This document shows, piece by piece, positions 38,791 to 51,600 of a stretch of 64,000 bases of DNA. The notes under the pieces are model-generated. The model was not told where the DNA came from. It worked only from the letters and a program-made list of their open reading frames with translations, and ran no database searches. Made by a program: the position numbers and the translations under genes. The first letter of the stretch is position 1, and the number at the start of each line of letters is the position of its first letter. This DNA is from Neelides folsomi (Eukaryota; Arthropoda; Collembola; Neelipleona; Neelidae), in NCBI GenBank assembly GCA_034687125.1, contig JAQGBZ010000082.1, forward strand, positions 151,935 to 215,934. Direction: 5' to 3'.

Positions 38791-39639
38791 TAAAGGAGAA
38801 AGCGGAGAAAGCGGAAAGTTTAAAAGAAGTCATTTAGAACAGTTTGTTAAAAGGAAGTAAAAGAAGAAATTCGACGATGGGATTTTTCCCGAACTTGTCT
38901 CATTATGTTCGTACGGCGGGTGTGAATGAAGTGAAGGCGGGTATTTTCAGTGGAGTCGAAGGACGGACGAGGGCAAAAGGGAAGGAAATTCCCTGCGCAT
39001 GGTTTCGGGTGGAAATCAATTGAGTGACGCCTCCGCTGACGTGCAACTCAATGGGTTGCAAAAAAGCATAGATTTGGAGTAGCGAAAGACCTCGGAGGGT
39101 TTCCATTACCAATACCCACCGTGGCCAAGAGACATCCAAAAGTCCCCCTTACATGGACAGATCTCTGTCCAAAAATCCATCAAACGTCTGAGGGGCTGGA
39201 AAAATCACCAGTTTGAATTCAACATCTTGCAATTCTTCAACATCTCTTCGTCTGGTGGTCAGTTTTTGAGCAATTTAGATTTTATTACTTAATTCATTTA
39301 ATCGTAATTACAATTTATACCAATTATTGAGTTATTGCATCAAACAAACTGGCGTCAACTACGAACCTATTAATTTTACGTAAACGAATAATTTAACTTA
39401 ATTTTATTTTTAAAATTTACTCGATGTTTTAATTAAATAGTATTTTTAATTAAATATTCCAAGCTGTTTTTATTGTTTTTATTATTTTTATTTTGCTGTT
39501 TTTATTTTGGTATTTTTATTTTATTATTTAAATTATGACTATTGATTTTAGATTTGTATTTTAATTGGAGGTTAAATTTAATTGGGTTTAATGTAATTAT
39601 AGAAAAAAGGGTGAAGTATCAGTTGAAGTGGATTGTGAC

Positions 39640-42600
39640 ATGAAGCATGGGAGACCAATGTTCCTCAGGAGCCCCATTCTCCTCCAATGTCTTTTCCTTG
39701 GAGCTGTTGTGGTCGTCTCTGGAGCCCCTGAAGTTTTCACCAACTCCTTCCATGTCAAACTGACCGGAATGCACGGACATGAAGTTGCTTCTAAAATTGC
39801 AAAAAGAAATGGATTTGAGTTCGTTGGACCTGTAAGTTCTAAATTCCATCTAAACTCTTTTTAATCAATTAATCACTCACTTTTAACGACCGAACTTCAC
39901 CTTCAAATTCCCTTCAAATTCCTCTCAAATTAAATTCCACCTCTTAAACAAACTCACATCCAAACTCACTCCAAAACCAATATTGAAATCACTCAATTGC
40001 TATTCAAACAGACTGGAATTAACTCCTTAAATAAAATTTCGTCAAATCATAATTAATCATTATCATCATTATTAATTAATTACAATTACTTAAAGTTAAT
40101 TAATTAATTACAGGTGCTTGGAGCCAAAGATGAATATCATTTCATTCACCGGGCTCTTCCAGATGGGCGAATGAAACGGAGCGTTCCTCATACGCGACTT
40201 CTTAAGGCGGATCCTTTCGTAAGGAATCTTTATCATTAAACTCATCAACCCGCCTCAATTCCTTTCAGCCTCCATTTATTACATCCATTATTCCCATCAG
40301 CCTATTCAAACCTCCAACTCATTTTCCTCATTTTCCCACTGAGTGGAGATTTAAAGACTTCAGCAGGGTTTTGAGTCATTTGAGTTAATTTGAATGGAAA
40401 GGATAAGTAAAAACTGTCATTTTCTCCCCAGCTCTTCCCCGCCCACTTTCTCCATCCACTTTAATCCAATTCCACTCTAAATCTCATTTTCGTCACCGTC
40501 ATCTCCATAATTCACTTTTGAGAATTCCTCCGCTCCGTTGAAATAATTCAACTAAAATCATTTTACTAAAAGATTTTATATGATTTTTAAAGATTTCTTT
40601 ATACCTTGCGAGAAATTAACTATAAAAAATAATTAAAATAACATTTTTAATATTAATCAAAAAACACCGTTGAATTTATAAAATTAAGATTTTAAAATAT
40701 TCATCTAAGTTAAATAAAATGGGTATCCACTTTTCTGGCTCCCATATTGTCACAAAAATAGTAATTACCTTCTTATAATAACAATGAGGATGAGATTAAG
40801 GCAATTAATTACAGAAAATTAAGTAATTTTATTTTAAAGACTTGTATTATCCTCAATTGAGTTATCCAAAGAGTAATTTAAATAAAGGATGAGCACATTG
40901 AGCTTTTAGTTCCTCATTTAAACCGGCCGTTCAACTTTGATGTTTTTCTATCTTTACAATTGAGCCGTATTTGAAGAGTATGTTAGGTTGAGTATTTATA
41001 TTGATTATATAAGGTGTATTTGGTGAAGTAGTGTACCATATATTGGATATTTGTATGTGTACTTAACAGAGTATTTGGGATATATTAATATGTGTACTTT
41101 GTAGAGTATTGGGGATGTATTTAGGAGAGCATTGTGTGAATGTATTGTAAAAGGGAAAGAAAGTGAAGGTTCATTAAGGAGAGGGTTGATTGTCTGTTTA
41201 GTAATGTAATTGGGTGATTTGAAGGTACGAGCGGCTATTCAACAAACTGGATTCGCAAGAGTCAAAAGAGGCTTCAATCCGCTGAGAGTCGAAAACCTCG
41301 TCGAGCTCCCCGACAAGACCGATGAGCCCTCGGATCCCTATTTTCACTTCCAATGGTACCTGGTAAGTATTCTTCACTTATCTTCCCAGACCACACCAAA
41401 ATCATGAATATGGATCGGATAACAAACACTAAAATTCCCTCTGAATTTCCTCCCAAACTCGCCAAATTTCCATTTTGTTTACTTTCACTGTCCTTCAAAT
41501 TCTCTAAATGGGTTTAGAACATTTAAGACCATATCTTGCATGTTAAATACATATATCATACATATACCAAACAATATTACATACAGATATTTGCAAATCT
41601 ATATGTAAGTAAGTACATAATACGGATATGTGTTATATGTATCACGGATTATTAGGAGAGCAAAGTTCATCATAAGTCTGAGAGGCAGACGTCTATGAAC
41701 GTGACTCAAGCCCAATTAACAAAATTTGCAAATTCAAATTCATAAATCCATATACTAAATACATATTCTGTATTATATACTCCATATAAAATGTCTATGC
41801 ATTTCTATTTAGGTAAATCATGTAAAATACTGAATAGAATTAAGTGGAATTAAATACCATAAGGTAAAAAAGTAAGGGAATTATCCCAATTAATTTATAT
41901 GGATTTTTTATAATTGGCAGGATGGCATCAAGGATCTATGGATTTTACTGTTTTTAATTATAGTTATTATAATTAAAATCAAATAATTAATATGGATTTG
42001 AGTTGTAAAGGATAAAGTTTGATTGAGTGGAATAACTCGAATAACGAATAATACAGATAGAAGATGGAAATATTTTAAAGGGGGAAATGAAGTTTGAGTG
42101 AATCTCCGAGGGATTGAAATTCGAATCGTTTGAATTCATTTCCATATGGTGTGCCCATTTGTTCGGGGGAAAGTACGTGACCCTACAGGTTGGGAATGAC
42201 ACGTAAAGGACGGAGGATTTTGGTTCCAGTTGTCGCCCCCAAAACCTCCCTCAGGAACTCCATTAAAAGTAGGAGACAAAAGACGGCGAAAGACCCACAG
42301 CGCCCCTCACAAATTCGCACAAACCACACAAATACAAACTTTGTCCAATTTACTTTATTAAACAGAACAAACCAAACATAATAAATTTATTAAACTCAAG
42401 CCAAATGTTATAATTTATAAAATTTAAAAAATTGAAGTATTTTTTAAAAATTCAAAATTCAAATGATGAAATTTCAAACAAAACAATTTTTTGATTTTCA
42501 TTATTTTAGAAAAAGATTTTGCCTAACCCAAGGAACTTTTTTTAATAAAGTTTTATAATTATAATTTAATTATATTTAAAATTATAAATTGACTTCATAG

Positions 42601-45600
42601 ATTAATAAATTCAAATAGATTAAATTAATATAGATTAAAAAATGTATTTTTGTTAATTAATTTAGTAATATAGACGGTCCTTTATTTAAACTCTTTGAAC
42701 TTACAATTATTGTTAGTTAATGGAGGGAGAAAAGAAAGGAGACTAAAGAGGACAAGGAGAGTCCATAATGAATCTTGTTGAGAATTTTCATGGGAATTTT
42801 GTGCGAATGGGAAATTTTCTTTGTCCTCGTTGGATAAGAAAAGGGAAAGGAGGAGGCTTGGGAATTTGGAATTTCCCTTCCATAAGGAGAGAAATCCAAA
42901 GGGAAAGGCGTGTGGGTGGAATTGCAAACAAGGAGAAACTCCTTTTTTTTATTTCCCCCTCAAATCTCTCATTTATCTCCTTCACAAAGGTCCACATGGA
43001 TCATGTATCACAATTACTCATTGGACAATAACCCTTAACCAAACCGACTAACAACGTCACCTCCTTTTTTATTTATTTAACTCAAAGATCAACCATATGG
43101 ATTTATATCATTTCTATATAACAATACGTGAATCATTCTTACTCAGATCCTTATATTAAATATTTCACAATTGCATAAAATAGCATAATTGCATATTTAA
43201 TACCGATTTTACAATATACTTATTATAGGAGCAATTGTGCAATATGGAGCAATTGCGCTTTGGAAAATAAACATTAAATAATAAGAAAGTATTTTGTAAG
43301 GAGTTTTGTAAAGAGTTTTAGCAAACAAAATCTATTTGCACATTGAATTTTTAAAAGTAAATATAGCTATACTTAAAAACTTAAAACTATACTTAATATG
43401 TTACTTATACTTAAGACAAAGAGCTTTTGTATTAAATAAACTTATTTAATATTTGTAAAACTTTGGTTGAAACTTTTGAAAGAAAGCGAATGAGAATTAA
43501 AGATTAAGCCGTGAAAAAGAATTGAAGCTTTTTTGTTTTCTTGACCTTCACACTCCCGGGGCTTAAAAGTCAATAAAGAATCGAATGTGGATTTGGTCAT
43601 GGTTGGGTTCGGAAGGAATTCGAGGGGTTTTTCAACAACCGAATCGATTTCATATGAAACTTAAAAGCCCAAATGGTTTAATACAAAATAACTCTTCAAC
43701 TTCCTAAGACCCGAAAGACCCAAAGACCAATAAAAGCCAATAAAGTCGGAATATTCCAAATGTTGAAATTCGAATCGAATTGAAGAAGTTGAAATTGAAG
43801 AAAGTCGTTTGAAAGATAAGACTTGGTAAGAGAAGATTTGGAAAGCAAATACAAAATTTCCCCATTCGAATATGTAATTTGTTTTTCTTGGGTTTTTTTT
43901 CCTTCTTAACTCTTTACAATAAATTCTGCATCGTAATGCTTTCATTTAATCTAAAAGTTGAGAAATGTTTGAATTATTATTTCCTGGAATTTAACTCACT
44001 GAGGGAATTTAATTTACTTTGCATTAAAAATCTATTTTAATTTTGTAAATTATTCTATTAAATTCAATTCATTCAAGATAGTCTTAAATAGTTTTCTATT
44101 TACCAATGTTTCAGCAATTTTTATGTTTTAAACCTACAATTTATTTTGAACCAGTTTCTTCAAATTCCATCTAATTTTAAATGTGGATTGAATTTCGGAT
44201 TTAAATAAATTCCCCAAGTGAAGGTTACAGTTGAACTTAAAGTCCAAATGACTTTCATTAGCAGGTAAAGTGAAATTGTAAAGTAAGTTGGAATTGAGTG
44301 AAGGAAAAGAGAGCGATGGTTTGGGAAATAAGGCATAATTAATTAACCAAGTCCTAATGACTTCCCATGTGCATTCCCGTCCTTTGGGGTTTTGGTGAGA
44401 GTCGTAGTTGGACAGATAAGGGCAGAAGGTCATTTGAATACCAAAAAACTAAAGTTCATCTCCGCACGGGAAATGGCGATTCGGATCCTCACCTATTTCA
44501 TATTAAATCGGTTACAATTCCCATTAAATCGGTTACACAGGAGAAATAATTATTATTTACAACAATTTAATCATCATTTTCTTGACAATTTTCATATTTT
44601 GTTTCACTTTACAAAAATGCCGTTTCCTTTATGAAAAATTAAACATTTTATTTAAATTATTCATTTTATTTTTATTAGTTGTTTAGTCCAGGAGCTCGTT
44701 TCACCGGAAACTCACTTTGACTATTAACTTTATGATTTAGAATTAATTAACTTTAGAATTAATTAATTTTGTGATTGTTAAAAAGGAAACAGAAACATAT
44801 GATGTTTACAAATAGATTTAAAATAAATCATTATTTTTCCTCTCTGATTCTTCATTTTGTCTCCGAAACGGCGGAAGCGGCCAATCGAAACTAACAAGCT
44901 TTTTATTGAAAAAATCCTTGAATCTCGATTTAACTTTATGCTCCAAAAAATTCTTGACATAACATGAAAATAAATAGTTGAGATGTTTCGGCATTCGGCA
45001 TATGAACTTAAATTCCTATATGTACTTTAGGTATTTAATATCACACATTATAATACATAACTGTATAACATATATGGCCAATACAATACATTGTAATTTT
45101 ATGAAAGTTTGTTATATTTTTTATCTTTACACAAAATGGAGATTCGAGAAGCCTTTAATGGATTTTACGAGGCACAAAAGGGAATTTGCACTCATTCTGT
45201 AAAGTCTGGTAGTTAATAAGCGAATCGCATAGCGAAAGTTGAAAGAACATAAAAGCCAATGGAAAGTCATTGAACAAAACTTTGCATGCAGGAAAACGTA
45301 AAAGTTGAATCATGTAAAATGCGAATAAATATATCCACAAAATGTAAGTAGGTGTAATGAGTACAAAATACATATAAGTAAATGTATATGGAAATTACAT
45401 GTAACATGTTGTGATTTCACTCATTTGAAATTTGCATGTATTTGAATATAGTTAAATATAAAGTAAGTTTTCCATATCAGACCAATAATGATCTAAATGA
45501 TCAAGTTGGGCTAATTGAGAACGTTAATGAAAAAGTGAGGAAAAGCTCTTGAAGTTTGATGAATAAATAAATGGAGCCGCAACCGCAGAATTTTCATTTA

Positions 45601-48600
45601 CCAATTTCACTTTAGCTGGGAGTTTAATTAGAAACAGTTTTTAGGAAATTGTGTAGGGCGTGTGAGCAATTAAAAATTCCATTCCAACACCGCGAAGGAG
45701 AAATTGTGGTTGAAGGAAATTAATTATTTAAGCTAAAGCACACGAGGAGGTTTTCTTTATATTCATATTTAATATTTATTTAAATTTTCAATTCATTCAT
45801 TCATGCTCCATATATTTTATACAATATGTGTCCATACATTTAATGTAACATGCTATCCTTAAAAATAATATTTATTTATAATTTATAACATTAATATTTA
45901 TTATGTTATGTATGTGACCTTTCTCTTTATAAGCTGAATTTATAAAATATTATCTTTAGGATATAAATGCTATATATACAATACAGTATATATGGTATAT
46001 GGGATATGTATGATATATTCCAAACTACGCATCGTTTGGTTAATCAATATGGAGGAAAATATGAGCAGATCTCTGGTTTTGTCTTGTAAAGCTCCAAACC
46101 GGAGCAGACGCCTTTCTTTATCTCAAGGTCTTCTCCTTTTATTAAAATTCTGACTCGCGGAGATAACTCTGAACATCCAAGGAGAATTTTTGCGGATTTT
46201 CATACAATTTTTATGCAAATATTTGAAATATACATAAATTGTAAAGATCTTTACAATACTTGTGATAAAAAATATGTAGAGTATGCTCATTATAATGGTA
46301 TGGATAGATTCTTGCATAAACTTATTTTGATCTTTATAATTCGTATGTTTCTTATAAAATGACAAAGGGAGTTCTTTACAAAGACCTTTCATCTTTAGAT
46401 AATTAAATTGGGATCCAAAAGTTCTATGGCGTCTTTGGTTCAAATTCATTCACATATATAACTAAGTTAAATTTTCCAAGAATTCGAGTTCTTCTTTTGT
46501 TCAGTTCCAGAGAATTTTAATTAATGAAGGCTCATTTATTCTTTTGTGGAACCAACTCATTTAAATTGGTTTGTTTTTCCTCTTTTAAGGTCTTTACATT
46601 TATAGCTCTTTACATTAAGCAGAAAAGTTAATAATTAATAATTTTGAAAACAATTAGATAATTTTTACTTCTGACACTTCTTACTTCTGAGTTTCCTTCA
46701 ACTATTTTTTGAACCATTAAAGTTTTGAGGGTTCATGTGAAGTTTCGTGTGAAAGTTTTTTCATTAAACAATTTTGGGGGTAAAAGTTGTATAATAAAAT
46801 TCATTATTTTTTCTAATTAAGGCTCTTTTCTCTTAATACTTTTCTTTCCCAATTTACGTCATTCTTCCCTGAAAGATCTTCGTGGTAATAAAACTCCAAA
46901 GCTTTTTGTTCTTACCCAAGTTTGGGAAATCCGAGAAAGTGGAAATAAATAATCTGAGAAAGATTTCTAAAAAGGGACCATTAAAATGAAAGCTATTAAA
47001 AGTAATTGTTTTTTATTGCAGAAAAATACGGGTCAGAATGGAGGAAAGCCGAAATTGGATTTGAACGTTGAGGCCGCGTGGGCTCAGGGGATTACGGGGA
47101 AAAATGTAACGACGGCGATCATGGACGACGGAGTCGACTACATGCACCCTGACCTTAAGTTCAACTATGTAAATAAAATTAAACAAAATTAAGTTTATTT
47201 ATTTACCATTTTAAACTTTCTTTAATCCTGTTCGTTGGTCACGTGTGGATTGTAGTTTGGGAAAGAGATTGGAAGATTAAAAATTGATTTGTTCTTTAGA
47301 ATGCAAAGGCGAGCTATGACTTCAGCAGCAATGACCCTTACCCTTATCCAAGATACACAGACGATTGGTTCAACAGGCAAGTGGAACTTTTCGATCTTTT
47401 ACTTACAAAATTTATAGGGTTTGTATGGTACAAGCAAATATTGCTAAATGCATAAAATATAAATATTAAGCAAATTGGCTATAAATATATAAAATGCATA
47501 TTTATTATGAATTTATATTGAAACAGCAGATAGAATCAGAGCAGACTTTTGATAAGATTATGAATATTGCAGTTTTAATAGAAAGAGAGCTTTGAATGTA
47601 AAGATCAATGAGATGGTTTTAATGCTTGAGTTTATTTATATTGAATTACACGAATAGCAATTTCAATTCTATGGACGTGTGGGCGAAGGGCTTTTGATCT
47701 TCAAAACCTTCTTGGTTACAAATGGGAAAATTAGTTTTAGTTACGTGGAATGGAAGGAATTGGGAGAGATGGAGAGAAGAAAGGAGAAATTGCAAGAGAA
47801 ATTGCAAGTAAGAGGAGAAATGGAGGAATGGAAGGAATAGGAGAAACGAAGTGTTTGAGAGATGGGCGGATGTTCTTCGGTTACGTCCAACGTCTTATTT
47901 CACTTATTTGAGAAGACGCCTTTAACGAGTTTCCTTTCTTTACTCCTTTCAATTCCAAGATGAAAGGTGAAGAGTTGAAAGAACCAAGAAAGCTATTCAA
48001 ATACTTTATATAATATTTATATAAATATAAAGCAATTTCTTATAATTATATATACAACTTCAATTTATATAAATATACGATAATATACTATGTTAGCTAT
48101 ATAATTATCTGTAATATACTGATATTTTATATGTATAAATATTGTATTTGTAGTCAATTATATACAATAGGATTTATTTAATATTACCAAACTTATTTTT
48201 ATCGACATGAAGAACTTTTTTGATTAACTGAGAAAGAACTGAATATTATGTAAAAAAAATCCAGATCCCGAAAGTCATATTTTTAGAATTTAGAATTGGA
48301 TTTGAAGTTGAATGCGAAGCCTTTTAATTTAGATTTTATGGTCCCTTTTCTATTTTCTATATTGGTATTAAAAGCATCAAAACTAATCAAAGAAGATCAA
48401 AGTTCTATTCGGATTTAGGAAATAAAAGCGGGATTTTTAGTTATCAGTGCACCAGATTTTATTTTCTGCACATCAAAGACTTCATTTCATTCACTTTATT
48501 CCAAATTTGTTTTCGGCATTTTTTCCTCAATTTGAAATATCAAAGAAATGGGGAAGAATTGAATATTTAATTTAAGCTTTATGAAGTGAAATCACAATAA

Positions 48601-51600
48601 ATATTTTATTATCATTCAGTAACACAAGTGTGGAATGGAACGAAAAGTCAATGATTTTTTAAACAATTATTTATTTATCGATTATTAGTTTATTTCTTCA
48701 TTTTCAGCGATTAATTCTAAAATACATTCCGTATGAATATTCGTTAATTAAACAAACTACAGACTTATTATTGAGGCATTGTATTACTTTTAATATATTT
48801 AAATAAATGGGAATATGCAGTTTATTTAAAGAATTGAAAATTCTCCATCTTTGGCATTTTCTTGAGAATTGGGAGAAAGTGTCCATATGGTAAAAGACTT
48901 GGCGAGTACTTCGCAAAATCCTTTAGGAATCCTTTTGAGCAACCGTTAAGGAGCTTTTGCGCCCTTGTTCATACCATACATACAAATTGATACAAGTACT
49001 TACTTATTCCATACTTTTACGAATGTTATATAGTCCATCTAAGGTTCTTACGTTATATACTGTAGTATAGTATGTATAGTATTGATGTAAATGTATGTAT
49101 TTATATGTACTCGTATTATTATAAGTGTATTTGATATAAAGTCCTTGGCATCTTTCTTTGTATTCTCCCACATCTCCCACATGCAGATGGCTTTAATTCT
49201 TAATCCTTTCTGAGCCTTAGAAACTGCAAACACGAATTTGACTCAACATAATGAAGTTTAATGAACAGTATTAGTATCTAAAAGAACCTTTAATATCATC
49301 CTTGATCAATAAGGCATGAAAGCATGAATGAATGGGGGCGTGGTGTTTTATTCGAAACATTTAAATTTATTTTCTTCAATTCCTCAGCCATGGGACGAGA
49401 TGCGCTGGGGAAGTTTCAGCTGCGAGGGACAACGGAGTTTGCGGCGTTGGAGTTGCATATGATTCGAAAGTTGCAGGTAAACACCAAATGAATCAATATC
49501 TCATTTCCACAAACCCACGCAATGAAATAATTACTTTGTAAAATTCATAATACAGATATTCCATATTTGAAATGTATGTAAACACAGAATTACATATATA
49601 TGAGTATTTTATATAATTTCATATGTTTTAGTTTTTTTAGTTTTGCATAATGTGAATGTTTAATTACTATACGATCAAATAGACGCATAATCTATTATTT
49701 TAACACTACAGATAATTTTTATTTATTGATTTTTATATAAATTTTATAAAGGCGTTGAAATATTAAATGTGTATTGACGTAGAAGTTGATATTTGATATT
49801 TATGATGTTGAATAATTGAGTTTGGAATGAGATTCGTCGTTTCTTCGTATTGTAAAAGAAATTCCCTTTAATTTGATTGTTCGATGAATCCTCGAGTGAT
49901 TTCTTTTCTTCTTATGACGTCTATTCATCTTTGATAACAATTCATGTGAAAAATGAGGAAGAATCCCCATGATATTTATTTACTATACTTATAAGAAATA
50001 AATAAGAGATGAAATGATATTGGTAAATAAGATTTCCTAAATCCATTTTACATGCTTTTACTGTCCATATGCGTGGCCTTATTTTACCTCAATAAAAATT
50101 AATATTTTCCTTCCCATATGCATATTTTGTGTACCTATTTACACAATATTAAAAAATGGTATATTTTGTATTTACGCAATGCAAAAATATATTATATGAA
50201 ATTTAATGATATATAGTACATACGTCAACTTCATGTATGATGAATTTGATCTGGAATTTATCTTTAAAAAACATATTGAAATATTCATTGAGTTTTCCTC
50301 CTGAGCGATGTCGAGAAATCGGAAACGTCAAGTTGGATTTGAAAAGGAGTCGAATTCCATCTATTATTTTATATCTCTCCTATTACATCATTTATTTCCC
50401 TGTATCTTCATCATTGATGATTCCAAATAGGAGATTTGAATATTATGTTGAGTGAGTTGAAGTTGAATGGAGTGAGGTTTTTATGGAAGGAATAAATTGG
50501 AAAAGGGACGCTATTTGAATTCACGAGGGATCCGCCAGTTTCCTTCAATTTTCTTCCATATGTTCAAATAGGCTTTTTTCAAGTTCTCTCTTCGTGTCTT
50601 ACTCCATTTTCCCTCCTCCTTTTTCCTCTCCCTTGGGAGATAGAAAGAAGATTCGTTTATGATCCATATGGAGCATTTCCTTTTATAAAAAGATCTCTGA
50701 GAGAATTCCATTGAAAAATCTTTCTTATTTCCCTTTCTCACTTTCTTACATCAAATCAAATGATATTTTCCATCATCTTTAATTCACCACATGGGAAATA
50801 AAAAACACTAAATGAAAAACATTCTTTTTATTCTTAAAAGCAAAAGAATATCATATCAAATATATAAGTATTTGCAAATTTAGCTAATGTTCATTTTGCG
50901 CTGCAAATAACATTTTTACAAAATTATAAGAAATTAATGGTTTATGTAAAAAAATTTACAATGACAACCTATAATAATATTACTTATAATTAATTTAATT
51001 TAGTTTTAATGAATTAAATTAATCGGTGTTGTTTTTAATATAGGAATTCGTATGTTGGATCAACCCTACATGACTGATTTGATCGAAGCAAATTCAATGG
51101 GCCATGAACCAAACATGATTGACATCTACAGCGCTTCATGGGGGCCAACAGACGATGGGAAAACTGTCGATGGTCCGAGGAACGCCACGATGCGGGCGAT
51201 TGTTCGGGGAGTTAATGAGGTAAAATTAAAAAATTAACTGAACATTTAATTAAATGCATTTAATCAACATTTCATTAAAGTTCAAGCTCAAACTTATATG
51301 AATTAAAGGAGTTTATTCAATTTAATAAAGTCGTTCCTAATTGTGTTTATGCATAATTTAATGGGGTTTATGTTCACTGGGATTAAAATTTCAATTAATT
51401 TAATTGATTTTAATTTATTATGGATTAACTTTGAATTAATTTTGATTAAATTACAGGGGCGGAATGGATTAGGGAATATTTACGTGTGGGCGAGTGGTGA
51501 CGGGGGTGAAGACGACGATTGCAACTGCGATGGCTACGCCGCCTCCATGTGGACAATTTCAATCAATTCGGCGATCAACGATGGGCAAAATGCTCATTAT

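Larger units (their letters stand above)
37512..39639. other. intergenic region between IMPACT and PC2
   Basis: 2.1 kb between two same-strand genes. It holds the IMPACT 3' UTR, a two-copy repeat, a MITE-like element at 38420, a TATA-like motif and a more GC-rich stretch (about 38.86-39.26 kb). That stretch is a plausible untranslated first exon of PC2, since a possible splice acceptor (AAGTATCAG) lies just upstream of the PC2 start codon. Confidence 0.5.

Noticed and set aside
38903-39139. 78-codon minus-strand ORF in the PC2 upstream region
   Set aside because: No motifs. The GC-richer leader sequence is open in several frames, and the plus-strand reading is better explained as a leader with a short ORF.
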